64,000 nt of DNA, taken from Notamacropus eugenii (taxonomy: Eukaryota; Chordata; Mammalia; Diprotodontia; Macropodidae). The notes under the pieces are model-generated. The model was given only the letters and a program-made list of their open reading frames with translations. It did not search any database and had not been told where the DNA came from. The DNA lies in NCBI RefSeq assembly GCF_028372415.1, contig NC_092875.1, positions 54,663,228 through 54,727,227 of the forward strand, written 5' to 3'. Within the stretch, counting starts at the first letter, position 1. Each line of letters opens with the position of its first letter. Shown here in pieces: positions 23,746 through 35,172 of this stretch. A program made the translations under genes and the position numbers.

Positions 23746-23789
23746 GTTGCTAACAACAAATAGAAGACAGGCTACAAGACCCTAGCAAC
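23746..23789 (-). promoter_or_regulatory. Candidate RFX X-box upstream of TEKTIP1
   Basis: On the TEKTIP1 strand, 23757-23746 reads GTTGTTAGCAAC, fitting the RFX X-box (GTNRYY then RGYAAC, no spacer). It lies 61 bases before the ATG. A second AGCAAC half-site lies at 23784-23789 on the + strand. RFX factors drive many motile-cilium genes, which suits an axonemal protein. An inverted CCAAT lies between the X-box and the ATG. Confidence 0.6.
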
Positions 23790-23899
23790 AAATGAAGGTG
23801 GGGGTGGGAGGAAGCTGGGGTGGGGGAGCCCTGGGTGCTACCCTGCTCAGCTGGGACAACAGGTAGAGGAATCTGGTCACACATCAGGGAGTCTTATCT

Positions 23900-24515
23900 G
23901 TGTTTGATGACAGCAATCAGAAGAGCTCTAATTTCAGTCTGACCCTCAGTCAGTTTCTTGGGGGATCATCTTTGCAGAGTTGAGCTAATCCCGTAGATCT
24001 TTTATTGATTGGTTCCACATAAAACAGATACAGTAATAGATGGAAGGTAATCTCAGAGGAGAAAGTCCTAGCCAGGGACTAGGAAGTACTTCTTGCAAAA
24101 GGTAAGAGCTGAACTCAACCCTGGAGGAGGCCAGGGAAGCCAGGAGGGGACAGTGTTCTAGGCATGGGGAACAGCCTGGGCAAAGGGAGGGAGGGAGGAA
24201 ACTGGAGTGTGGTTGCATAGGAACTACCTTGGCCTTAGGACCTTCATCTTTTACTACTTTTCCAAAGTGTTTTGTTTATTCCCACCCTCCCCCCAGTAAA
24301 AAATTTCATCATAACTGCTAAAAAAGCAGTTTAATTAAGAACAGATTAACACAGTGGCATGTTTGATGAAGGATGCCTTATACCAGACATACCTCTCACA
24401 CAGGAGGCAGGAATAGAATCCTAGTGAGCCCTCCATCCATTCTCTGATGTCACAACTGGGCATCTCAGCAATCAGGGTTCTAAAGTCCTTCAGTGATATT
24501 CTCATTTATCCATTT
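23900..24515 (-). repeat. Ancient repeat remnant and unassigned intergenic DNA
   Basis: Bases 23985-24210 ('acagtgttctaggcatgggg', 'aacagcctgggcaaagg') resemble an old mammalian repeat also seen at 29520 and 63480. The rest shows nothing I can name. Confidence 0.45.
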
Positions 24516-24519
24516 GGGG

Positions 24520-24825
24520 AAGCTAAGTGGTGCAGTGGATAGAGCACCACTGCAGGAGTCAGGAGGACCTGAGTTCAAATCTCACCTCAGACACTTGACA
24601 CTCACTAGCTGTGTGACCTTGGGCAAGTCACTTAACCCAAATTTCCTCATCCTGGGTCATCTCCAGTCATCCTGATGAATATCTGGTCACTGGATTCAGA
24701 TGGCTCTGGAGGAGAAGTGAGGCTGGTGACCTGCACAGCCCTCTCTTACTCAAAACAAAGTCAAGTGCAAGTCATGTCATTATTTCTCTGATGACATGGT
24801 CTTCGGCAATGAAGGACTAACACAC
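24520..24825 (+). repeat. Marsupial SINE (WSINE-like), second copy
   Basis: It is nearly identical in plan to 1643-1947: a tRNA-like head ('aagctaagtggtgcagtgga') and a tail ending 'ggcaatgaaggac'. An antisense MIR fragment follows at 24830-24960. Confidence 0.85.
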
Positions 24826-24967
24826 ACACCTTTACAGATGAGGAAACTGAGGCAAACAAGGTTAAGTGACTTGCCCAGGGTTGCACAGCTAGTCAGTGTC
24901 TGAGGTTGCATTTGAACTTGGTTCTTTGCAACTCCAAGTCCCGGTGCTGGCGGTGTATTGGATGTTC

Positions 24968-25150
24968 TGGAAGACTAGCACCTCTGGTGTGAAGGCTTGC
25001 ACTTTTCAGGGCTACTTATCCACCTTTGGGGTCCAGTCTTCACCCAACTCTCACCTGTGGCTCCAAGAAGCTGTAGCATGTGCAACAGTGGCCGCACCCT
25101 AGTAAACCATCTCAGCAGATGGGCTAAACCAAGTTGAGGGTAGCTAACAG
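24968..25150 (+). repeat. RTE-linked repeat, copy A (5' part only)
   Basis: The sequence 'cacctgtggctccaagaagc', 'tgtagcatgtgcaac' and 'cagatgggctaaaccaagtt' recurs at 30040-30520 and 33915-34450. This copy stops before the shared 3' tail. Confidence 0.7.
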
Positions 25151-25179
25151 GTCTCAGACCTCCAACCTGTTGCTAAATC

Positions 25180-25935
25180 CTGGCAATTTTACCTTGGTGC
25201 CATCTCTCCTATATGTTTCCTTCTCTTCTCTGATGCTGCCACCACCTTGGTGCAGGCCCTCATCACCTCATGCCTGGACTAGGCAATACCCTGTCGGTGG
25301 GTCTCTGGGCCACAAGTCTTTCCATTGCAGTCCATCCTCCACTCGGCTGTCAATGTTATCTCCCTAAAGCAGTCTGACCATGTTATTGCTTAATCAATAA
25401 ACTCTAGTGGCTTCCTATCATCTCCAGGGTCAAATATAAAATCCTCTGGCACTCAAGGACTCTCATGACCTGGGCCTCCCTACCTTGCCATTCTTATTAA
25501 ACCTTACACATCCTCCTTGTCTTCAGGACTCTGCAATCTAGCGGCACTGAATACCTTACTGTTCTTCAAAGAAAATATTTCATCTCCCAAATCTGGGGAT
25601 TTTCACCAGGTGTTGTTCCATGTCTGGCATGGTCTCCCTACTCATCTCCACTTTCTGGCTTCCCTGACTTTCTTCAAGTTCCAGCTAAAATCGCATCTAC
25701 AGAAAGCCTTTCCCTACTTCTCTTAATTCCCATGCCTTTCAACTCTTCATTATTTCTTACTCATTCTGTATATAGTTTGTTTGGTATTATATGTGGCTAC
25801 AGGTTGTCTCTCCCATTACATTGGAAGCTCTCTGAGGGCAGGGACTATCTTCTGCTTTTTTTTGTATCCCTAGACCTCAGCACAGTGCCTTGTACATAGT
25901 AGGTGCTTAATAAATGTTTATTGATTGATTGAGAA
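25180..25935 (+). repeat. L2 LINE 3' end
   Basis: It runs from 'gctgccaccaccttggtgca' and 'tcatcacctcatgcctggac' through 'tctgagggcagggactatct' to the L2 end 'gtaggtgcttaataaatgtt' and 'tattgattgattg'. Confidence 0.85.
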
Positions 25936-26589
25936 ATTCCATCCCAAAGGGAAGCCTACAGTTCTGTAACTGAATCAGGAGAACTTTACAGCTGACTTAG
26001 AGTGACTTAGTGCAGCAGAAGTTTACTAGAACTTCAAATGAGGCAAGACCACTGGTGTGTTGCTCAGACCCAAACCTATGTCAGGAATTTGCAGAGCTCA
26101 GACTTGGGGGCAGTAAGAAGACTTTGCTGCAGATCAGAGAACTTCAGGAGGACTGAAAACTTAGAGATCCCTAACCTGAGCTGTATATGGAGTTATGCAA
26201 CATTCAGTACCCTAATCAAGCAGCAACAGAACCAGCCTAGACCTCTACTCTGGAACAACCACAACATCACATGGGGTCCTAGAGGTAGTTTAATAAGATA
26301 GGTCTGAGAGTAGTTCTGCAATTCTCAATTATCTTAAAAGAAGATGGGAAAGGGAAAGCAAGAGAAATACACTGGGGAGAGAGAGGGAAAGGAAGGTTAG
26401 TGAAGATTCTCTTACCTAAACAAGGTATCCAAGTAAAAGTCTATATAAAAGAGGAGAAAGGGTGGGAGGAAAAGCTGACAATTGAATCTCATTCTCATCT
26501 GAACTGGCCAAAAGAAGGAAGAAAATCCATACGCACAGTTTGGTACAAGGAAAAAGAAAGGAGAAGGGGAAATAAGAGAGATAGTAAAT
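25936..26589. other. Intergenic DNA, unassigned
   Basis: Bases 26030-26310 ('ggaatttgcagagctcagac', 'ctggaacaaccacaacatca') look like part of a repeat, but I cannot assign it. The purine-rich open frame at 26400-26700 has no recognisable domain. Confidence 0.4.
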
Positions 26590-27170
26590 TAAGGGAGGAA
26601 TTTGCAAAACAAATTCTAACCAAGGATGTGCAAAAATATGTGCAGTCACTATGTTTTTCATCGGCAAAGAATTGGACGCTAAAATGGTGCTCTCTAATTG
26701 GGAAATAACTGAACAAGTCATGATATATGCATGTTATGGAATGGAATACTATTGTGCTGTGAGAAATGAAGGGGATGGTTTCAGAGAAACCTGAAAAGAC
26801 TTCTAAGAACTGATGCAGAGTGAAGTGGGCAGAATCAGAACAATTTATAGAATGACAGCAATATTTCAACGACAAGCAACTTTGAAAGACTTAGGAATTT
26901 TAATCAGCACAATGATCAACTATGATTCCAGAGGTCTCATGATGCAATTCACTACCCATCTCTTGATAGGTGGAAGATTCAGAGTATAGAATGAGAAACA
27001 ATATTTTTTGGAAATGGCAGATGGGGAAATTTGTTTTGCTTGACAATACGTTTATAACAGTTTTGTTTTTCATTTGGAAGAAAAGGATGAGTGAAAAGGA
27101 GAAAAGTGGATTTTGTCTGACTGAAAAGAAAATTTTTATTTAATAAATAAAAATAAGGTAAAAAAATTTA
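26590..27170 (+). repeat. L1 3' end, marsupial type
   Basis: The run 'ggaatggaatactattgtgc', 'aactgatgcagagtgaagtg', 'ggcagaatcagaacaa' and a final A-rich 'aataaataaaaataagg' is the 3' end of a marsupial LINE that I assign to L1 from memory. Confidence 0.65.
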
Positions 27171-27209
27171 GGAATGGTGATAACTGGCATCCTTTCTTTA
27201 TCCCTGATA

Positions 27210-29010
27210 TTTTTGGAAAGTTTTTTTTTTTTTAACTTTTCTCCATTACACATAATGTTTGCTCTTGTATTTATATAGATTTTATTTACTACATTAGTGA
27301 AAAGTCCACTTATTCCCATGTTTTCTAGAGTTGTTAATAAAAATGTATGTGGATATTGTCAGAAGCCTTTTCAGCATCTATTCATATAATAATATGGTTT
27401 TTATTATGTATATTTATTAACATTATCGTATTGATAATGTTCCGTATGTTGAACCCATCCTGCCTTTTCTAGTATGAACTCAAAGTGGTCATCGTGTATG
27501 CTTTAGTAACCTGCTTGCTAATATTCTATTAAATTTTTTGCATCCATGTTCACTAGGTATATTGGTTTGTAGTTTTATGTTTTGTCTTTCCTACTGGTGT
27601 AGGCATCGACCATATTTGTAACATAAAGAGATTAGACTGGTGCCTTCTTTTCTTGTGGTAAAAAGGTAATTGTTCTTTGAATGTTTGATAAAAATTGACA
27701 TCTGGCTTCAGGACTTTTTCTGTGGGAGGTCATTTATGACTTGTTCAGTTTATTTTTTCTGATACTGGCTTATTTAAGTCATCTATTTCTTTTGTTAATA
27801 TGAATATTTTATATTTTTGCAAGTATTCATCTTTTCCTCTAACTTAATCTGTTTTGTTGTTACTTGGGCAAAATGGTTTCTGATAACTTCATTTTTTTCT
27901 CCAGGTGAGAGCTCTCATTTTTGATTTTTGATATGAACAAATTTGTTTTCCTTTCTCTTTAAAAAAATCAAATTAGCGAACTTTTTGTTTACTCTATTAG
28001 TTTTTTTCATAAAACCAGTTTCTAGCTTTTTAAAAAATCAATTCAATGATCTTTTTGCTGTCAATTTTACTGATCTTTTCTTTCATTTTCAAAATTTCTA
28101 CTTTGTTGTGCAAATTTTTTATTTGTTGTTCAACTTTTTTAAATTTCATATACACTTTTATTAAGCACGTACTAATTCCCAGGCACTGTGCTAAATGCTG
28201 GAAGAAAAAAAGAAGAAAAGCATTCAGAGATATAAAATTTTCCCTAGGAAATAGCTCTATGGTTTTGGAATGTTGTCTCATACTTGTTACTTTCTTTTAA
28301 GAAATTCCATATTGTTTCTACAATTTATTTTTTCATCCACCAGTTCTTTAGAATTATGTTATTTAGTCTCCAATTATTTTTTTTTCCAATTATTTTTTTA
28401 ATCCTTTTAAAAGCCTCTTATTGAATATAATTTTTATTGCATTGTGATTGGCAGATGATGTATTTAATGTTTGTCTTTTTCTGTATTTTTTGAGAGATGT
28501 TTATGTCCCAATATATGGTCAGTTCTTTAAAAAGTAACCCATTCAATAAGGGCCATAACTCTATCATCTCTAATTTTCAAAGTTCTATTGAGCTCCTTAT
28601 TTCTTGATTATATCTTGGTTAGATGTGTCTATATCTGAAAAGGGTACATTAGGGCCCCCCACTATTATAGTTTTTACTTCTAATTCAATTAACTTTTCCT
28701 TTAAGTATTTAGATGCCATGCTATTATCTGTGGTACTCTTGGGCACAATAGAGATAACAGATAAATTCAATTTTATCTCTTTCTTATCTCACTTATTAGT
28801 TTATCACATTTATATTTGCTGTAGTCTTATCTGAAATCATGATTGCCATGGCTGCTTTTTTTAGTTCAGCTGAAGCATATCAGATTTTGGTCCAGTTCCT
28901 CATTTTAATTATACGTTTACAGTGTTTCCTGTGAAGTAACACACTGTCGGGTTCAATTTTATTCTATTTCATTCTGCTATTCTCTTCTGTTTTATGGGTG
29001 AATTCTTTCA
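27210..29010 (-). repeat. L1 ORF2 remnant, antisense
   Basis: Sequence such as 'cagaagccttttcagcatct', 'gaacccatcctgccttttct' and 'ggtatattggtttgtagttt' is the reverse complement of the L1 reverse-transcriptase region. Later 'ccactattatagtttttact' comes from upstream ORF2. It is riddled with stops. An L2-tail piece ('ggcactgtgctaaatgctgg') interrupts it near 28145-28250. Confidence 0.75.
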
Positions 29011-29016
29011 AATCAT

Positions 29017-29770
29017 CGACAAATCAACAATCATTTAATAATGTCCTATTATGTGCCAGGCACTCACTGTGCAAAGCACTGAGAATAAAAAAAAAAATCT
29101 ATGAAATTCCTACCCTCAAAAAGTTCAGTGTCTAGTAGAGGAAGACAACATGCAAATATCTATATACAAATAGGACAAGTGCAGGATAAATAGGAGCCAG
29201 TCTTAAAGGGAAAGCACTAACATGAAGGGGGACTGGCAAAAAGCTTCTTGCAGAAGATATTTACCTGGAACCTAAAGGAATTCAAGAGGCAGCTAGGTGG
29301 CACAATGGATAGAGCACTGAGCCTGAAGTCAAGAAGACTTATTTTTCTGAGTTCAAATATGGCATCAGACACTAGCTGGGTGACCTTGAGATAGTCACTT
29401 CACCCTGCTTGCCTCAGTTTCCTCATCTGTAAAATAAGTTGGAGAAAGATGGCAAATCACTTCAGTATCTCTGCCAAGAGAACCCCAAGTGGGGTCATGA
29501 AGAGTTAGTGACTGAAAAAAAAATCTGCTCAAAAACAAAAAGGAATAGATAGGAGATGGAGATAAGGAGAGAGAAAATTCCAGGCACATGGGACAGCTGG
29601 TGAAAATGTCCAGAGTCAGGAGGTGAAGTGTCATGCTTTAGGAATAGTAAGGAGGCCAATGTCACCAGATCTTAGAATAAGGAGGAGGGGAGTGAGAAAT
29701 AAAATGACTGGGAAGGTGGTGGCAGAAGAGATCATGATGTGCTTTGAAAGACAGAGGATTTTGTTTGATC
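29017..29770 (-). repeat. Ancient repeat with a SINE inserted
   Basis: An old element opens 'ctattatgtgccaggcactc' and continues after the SINE at 29287-29518 with 'gaattccaggcacatggg'-type bases to 'gacagaggattttgtttgat'. The same family appears near 12000, 35700, 53100 and 63480-64000. I cannot name it. Confidence 0.5.
29287..29518 (+). repeat. Mar1-type marsupial SINE
   Basis: It has the head 'aggcagctaggtggcacaat', the core 'gcctcagtttcctcatctgt' and the tail 'agaaccccaagtggggtcat' to 'gaagagttagtgactgaaa', ending in an A-run. Confidence 0.85.
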
Positions 29771-30039
29771 CTAACCACTAAATGTGTACTTCTCTCCATC
29801 TATGCTTTTGTCTCTCTTTATAAAAAAGGTGGTAGAATAGAGCTTGCCTAACATGTGATCTAAAAACATAAAGACCTGATTCCTCTCTGTTGCAATCTTC
29901 GTCCCATTCCTCTGTTCGTGACGCAAAGTGTTTCCTCTTTTCTCCTTCCCTTATCATTCCCCGACATGTTCCGCTTTCCAGCATTTGAGTTTGTTTCACT
30001 TAGGACTATTTCCTGACCTATCCTGCTTATGAAGGCTAA
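29771..30039. other. Intergenic DNA, nothing recognised
   Basis: There is no exon or named repeat here. The short open frame on the - strand at 29778-29999 has no recognisable domain. Confidence 0.4.
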
Positions 30040-30520
30040 ACAAACTCTTTTCAGGGCTGCTGTCCATCTTCGGTGTCCTCCTTCATCACCTCTCAGTTTT
30101 GGTTACAAGAAGTTGTAGCATGTGCAGCAGCAGACACATCCCAGTAAAATCATCTTGGCAGATGGGTTAAACTAGGTTATAGGTAACCAAGAGGCCTCAG
30201 ACCCTTTGATAAATTAGAAGGCTGTCTAACCCAAGCATGTGAAGATTTTTTCTGGTGGAATTTGTTCCAATGGTCATGAAAGAGACTGAAACAGGTGCTA
30301 TGGAGCATTAGAGTTTGATCAGACATCAAGGACATCAAGGTTATCCACTGCATCCTGGGTTATCCCCAGTTGTCCTGTTTTGTCTTGCCACTGGACATCA
30401 ATGACTGGGAGACAGAGAGGCTGATGACTTTGTGCAACTTTGCCTCACTTAAATCCAATTCATGCATGAGTCAAGACATCACCCTGCCATGTCATTGGTG
30501 CCCTTCAAAAACAAAGGATG
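30040..30520 (+). repeat. RTE-linked repeat, copy B
   Basis: It carries 'ttacaagaagttgtagcatg', 'ggcagatgggttaaactagg', 'ctgcatcctgggttatcccc' and a tail 'caactttgcctcacttaaat' to 'cttcaaaaacaaaggatgag'. The tail matches that of the WSINE-like copies in order. Confidence 0.75.
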
Positions 30521-30990
30521 AGACTTCAGAAAAACCTGGAAAGATTTTTATGAACTGACACTGAGTGAAATGAGCAGAACCAGGAGAATGTTATACACAG
30601 TAACAGCCACAGTGTGTGAGAACTGCTCCTGATAGACTTAGCTCTTCACAGCAATGCAAGGACCTAAAATATTCCCAAAGGACTCGAGGCAAAATGCCAT
30701 TCACATCCAGAGAAAGAACTATGGAATTGGAACACAGAATGAAGCAGCATATTTTCTCTTATGTTATGTTATGTTTTGTTTTGCATTGGCTTTTCTCATG
30801 GTTTCTCCCATTCATTTTAATTCTTCTGTGCAACATGACTAATGTAAAAATGTGTTTAATAAGAATGCATTGTAGAATCCATATAAGATTGCATGCCGTC
30901 TTGGGAATAGAGGGGAGAGGAGGGGGAGAAAATTTGACTTATGGAAGTGATTGTTGAAAACTGAAAACTAATTAATTAATTAATGTATTT
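30520..30990 (+). repeat. L1 3' end, marsupial type
   Basis: It reads 'cagaaaaacctggaaagatt', 'gagcagaaccaggagaatgt', 'aacatgactaatgtaaaaat' and ends 'aattaattaattaatg'. With the antisense copy at 31195-31545 it forms a loose inverted repeat. Confidence 0.75.
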
Positions 30991-31194
30991 CTGTCAGAAT
31001 CTTTATGAGTAGTATGTGTGTGTGGTAATGATTATGTTTACTCTTATTTAGTTTAGATGAAAGAGGGGTTCATGGGATAATATTCCATTCCTGTATCCCT
31101 TTCTACATTATTATATACTCTTAATGTTAGATACTTCTGTTATGTGATAGTGATTTCCTTCCCCTTCTTTCTTTCCTGGTATATTTTCCTAGGC

Positions 31195-31545
31195 CTCCCA
31201 TTTATTTACATTTTTTTAAGTTAATTTATTTTTAGTTTTCAACATTCACTTCCATAAGTTTTAAATTTTCTCCCCTCCCTCCCCTCCCTCCTCCCTCCTT
31301 AAGATGGTAAGCAATCTGACATAGGCTTTATATGTACGTTCCAATTAAACATGTTTTCACATTAGTCATGTGGTACAGAAGAATTAGAACAAATGGGAAG
31401 AGCCATGAGAAAGAAAAAAAACAAACAGAAAAAGAAAATAGTCTGCTTTGCTCTGCATTCAGACTCCATAGTTCTTTCTCTGGAGGTGGATGAATGCCTC
31501 CCATTTATACCTTTCTCCTTAGATCATCAAAACAAACAAAACCAT
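31195..31545 (-). repeat. L1 3' end, marsupial type, antisense
   Basis: It reads 'ttttcaacattcacttccat', 'aagttttaaattttctcccc' and 'cagactccatagttctttct', the reverse of the same 3' end. Confidence 0.75.
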
Positions 31546-32029
31546 AATGTGGTCTGTTATTTTTACCTTTCTCTATGTCCCTTAAAAATATTAGGGTTTT
31601 GAGAAGAATTGATCCACCAACAATTTATCCACATGTATTCTCTTCTAAATGCAACACAAATATGTGTACCTTTCTATGCTTCTTTTAATGCCAATATTTT
31701 CATTTTAAAATGTGTATTCATTTCAAGTTTTTCATTAGGAATGCTTAGAAATCCTCTATTCCATTAACAATTCATTCCCTTCTCCAGCCCCCCACTCCCC
31801 ATCCTCTCTCCCAGTACAATTACACTTACTTTTACTGGATAGATTATTTTTGATTGAAGACTTTCTTTTACCTTTTTGAAATATTATATTCCAAGCTTTC
31901 CTTCTTTATGGTGGCAGCTGTCAAGTCATGTGTGATTCTCAGCTGAGAACCTTGCCTTGGATTCTGAAACCTTTTACCATTGTTCTCATCTCATATAGAG
32001 ATGCCTTCTGTCACTTCAATCTCTCCCTA
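31546..32029. other. Intergenic DNA, possibly older LINE remnants
   Basis: AT-rich sequence with no exon. Around 31740-31850 it resembles degraded antisense LINE, but I cannot assign it. Confidence 0.35.
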
Positions 32030-33239
32030 TCTACCGGTTCCCTCCTTACTGCCTAAACTTTTCCCCCATCCTCAAAAAACCTTTATTTGATCCTTCTGTT
32101 CTTGCTATCATCCTGAATTTCTTCTGCCCTAAGACTGAACTTGTGACTAAACAAGTGACTAAACTTGAGAAGGCTGTCTACAATACATGTCTCCACTTCC
32201 TCTTTTCCTACTGTCTTCTTAACTGGCTTTCAACCTTATCATTCCACCAAAACTGTTCTCTCCAAAGTTACTAATGACCTCCTAATTGTGAAATCCCATG
32301 ACTTTTTCTCAATTCCCATTCTCCTGAAACCTTTGACACTGTTGATCACCTTCTTTTTGATACTCTCTCTAGGTTTTTGGGTCACCACTCTTTCCTGGTT
32401 CTCCTTCTACCTGTACAACCATTCCTCTGAGTTTCCTTTACTGGAACCTCATTAAGGTCATGCCCACTAACTATGGTGTTCCAAAGGGCTCTATCTTAGG
32501 TCCTCTTCTTTTTCCCTTTATATTACTTCATTTGTTGATCTCATTAGCTTTTATGGATTTTGTTATCATCTCCATGCTAATGATTCCCAAATTCACTTAT
32601 CCATCCCTAACCTCTTTTCTGATGTCCAGTCTTATATTTCCAGTTGCCTATCAGATAACTCAAACTGGATCTCCAGAAGACAACTTCAACTCAGCATTCC
32701 AAAATGGAACTCATTGTCTTTCTCCCTAAACCTTCCCTTCTTCCAAACTTCCTTGTCACTGGGAAGGGTATTACCATTCATTCTCCCAGGTCATAACCTT
32801 GATATCATCCTCACTATCTGATATTCTCCTCGCATATCCAAACTGTTGCCTAAGTCTATTGATTTCACCCTTGCAACAGTCTCTCATGTTGTGTCTCCTT
32901 CTTTCTGACATTGCCACCATGCTAATACAGGCTCTCATCACCTCGTGACTGGACTATTCTAATAGCCTGCAGGTGTGTCTGCCTGCCTCAAGTCTCTCCT
33001 CATTTCAGGCCATCCTCCATTCAACCACCAAAGTGATTTTCCAAGGGAATAGGTCTGATCTCATATTTAAACTCCAGTGGCTCCCTATCACCTCCAGGAT
33101 TCAAAGCCCTTCATATTTTAGCCCCACCCCTTCCCCCTACCTTTCTAGTCTTCTTACACCACTATCATGTAATCTTCTTTGCTGTTTCTGAAACAAGACA
33201 CTCCACCTCTGGGCTCTGAGCATTGTCTTTGGTTGTCCC

Positions 33240-33658
33240 TGTTGCGCCAATATGATACCCACAGCAGTTGCTACGGATACGTATTTCCAGGGTAAATTTG
33301 CAAAATATAAAGTCTCTTCCTCAAAGATGAAACCAAAAAATTTATTCAGATTCCACCATGGTAACAAGGAAGTTTGTACAGGAAGGATCGCCATCCCCAA
33401 GCCTTTCCTCTGTCAGGCTTTCCCACAAACAGGCTCCCTTAGGCAAAATGCCCTTCTCTTACTCATGCTAGCTGCTTTGCTGTGCTCTGCCTACTGCCTC
33501 TGTCTCAGCTCTACCTTTCTTCCTGCTCCACCCATTCAGGAAGCTCCTTCCACCATGGGCTTCACGTGACTCAAGCTGCGGGCTGGGTCAAAGCTCAAAG
33601 CAGGTCACATGGGCCTCTTAAGGAGCAGGGAAGATCTTCAAAGTTCCTTAACATTACA
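33240..33658 (-). mobile_element. Solo LTR of an endogenous retrovirus, inserted in L2
   Basis: On the - strand it begins TGTAATGTTAAGG and ends GGCGCAACA, with an AATAAA signal in its later half. Flanks repeat GTCC (33235-33238 and 33659-33662), a 4-base target site as in class I elements. L2 sequence reads straight on across it. No internal retroviral sequence is present, so it looks like the product of recombination between two LTRs. The family is not known to me. Confidence 0.8.
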
Positions 33659-33914
33659 GTCCTCCAAGCCTGGAAGGGTCACTTTCCTCATCTCTGTCTA
33701 CTGGCTTCCCTGGCTTCCTTCACATGTCAGTTAAAATTCAGTCTTCTACAGGAAGCCTTTGCAATCCCTCTCAATTCTAGTGCCTTCCCTCTATCAATTA
33801 TTTCCTATTTATTCTGTGTACAGCTTATTTGTATTATTTATTTGCTTATGGTCTCCGGTGATTGTGAGCTACTTGAAGGCAGGGAATGTCTTTTGCCTTT
33901 CTTTGTAACCTAGC

Positions 33915-34450
33915 AAAGGTGTGTAGGAAAAACTAGAACCTCTGATGGGAGGGCTTGCTGAGCCATTTTCAGGGCTCCTTAGCTGTCCACCTTTACCCAT
34001 TTCTCACCTGTGGCTCCAAGAATTTGTAGCATGCATAGCAGCAGCCATACCCCAATGAAACTGTCCCAACAGATGGGCTAAACCAGGTTGAGGAGTGCCA
34101 ACAGGCCTCAAACCTGTCATAGAGGGATGTCTACCACAAGCATTGAAGATTTCCTCTGTTAGAATGGGTGGATAAAAACATTTTGTTCCAGTGGCCATAA
34201 AAGTATCTGAAGAAGGAGCTGTGGAATGCTTAGAGTTTAGTCAGGCATTGAAGATGCCAAGGTCATCTACTGCATCTCAGGGTATCCCCAGTTATTCTGA
34301 TTTTGTCTTGCCATGTGATGACTCTGGAAGATTGAGGCTAAGGACTTTGTGCAACTCTGCCTCACTTAAATCCAATTCATATGCCAATCAACACATAGCC
34401 CTCTGACATCACTGGTCCTCTTCAAAAATGAAGGGTGAAAACTAACACCA
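33915..34450 (+). repeat. RTE-linked repeat, copy C, inserted in L2
   Basis: This is the fullest of three copies: 'gagggcttgctgagccattt', 'cacctgtggctccaagaatt', 'tctcagggtatccccagtta' and a tail to 'cttcaaaaatgaaggg'. Flanking 'aacctagc' (33907-33914) and 'atcccagc' (34451-34458) look like a diverged 8-base target-site duplication. Confidence 0.75.
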
Positions 34451-34927
34451 ATCCCAGCACTTAGCAAGTGCCTGGCACCTAATAGGTCCTTAATAAAATG
34501 TTTATTGGCTGCCTACAAACCTTATTACCCTCAGCCAATCAAGAAGCTTCCAGGATACTGGATGGCTTTAGCATGTTACCCATTCCTACCCTAATAATCA
34601 ACTCTCCTCTCCAGTACCAAGGGAAAGACCAGGAACTCCAGATGCACCTTCCCCATTGCTTGGAGTAGTCATTGTCTGTGACCTCATTTCTATGGATGCT
34701 CCTGTTCTCTGGTACCTAGGTAACAAACCTTATACACTTTCCCATTTTGTGTAATGGTCACCATGTCTTTCTGTAAATCCTTCAAAAATGATTCATTCAA
34801 CCTGCTACTTTTCCTCTGGTTGTTCCACCAGTCTTACAAACTTAGCATATCAATGATTTTGGCCACATCTATAACTTCATTAAGTGTAGGGAATCCCCAA
34901 AAGAGTCAACTCTTTACTCCAAGGTAG

Positions 34928-35161
34928 TTGTTCAATCATTTCAGTAATGTCTTACTTTACATGAAAACCTCATTTGGGGTTTTCTTGGCAAAGATACTGG
35001 TTTGCCATTTCCTTCTCTGGCTCATTTTATAGATGAGGAAACTGAGGCAAACAGGGTTAAGTGAATTGCCTGGATTGACTGTCTGAGGCAGGATTTGAAC
35101 TCAGAAAGAAGAATTTTCTAGAGTCCAGGCCCTGTGCTCTATCCACTTCACCACCTAGCTG
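34928..35161 (-). repeat. Mar1-type marsupial SINE, antisense, with perfect target site
   Basis: It reads 'catttggggttttcttggca' to 'cacttcaccacctagctgc' (reverse of the tRNA-like head). An exact 11-base duplication, CTCCAAGGTAG, lies at 34917-34927 and 35162-35172. This is the clearest insertion in the window. Confidence 0.9.
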
Positions 35162-35172
35162 CTCCAAGGTAG

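Larger units (their letters stand above)
32030..34512 (+). repeat. L2 LINE, long 3' part, split by two insertions
   Basis: L2 sequence runs 32030-33239, 33659-33914 and 34451-34512. It includes the end of the reverse transcriptase ('gagaaggctgtctacaatac', GVPKGSILGPLLF at about 32475-32513) and the 3' end to 'ggtccttaataaaatgttta'. Frames are broken by stops. A solo LTR (33240-33658) and an RTE-linked repeat (33915-34450) are inserted in it, so the L2 is the oldest of the three. Confidence 0.85.

Noticed and set aside
32460-32729. An open frame with a GVPKGSILGPLLF reverse-transcriptase motif
   Set aside because: It is part of a broken L2 LINE, so it is recorded as a repeat and not as a gene.
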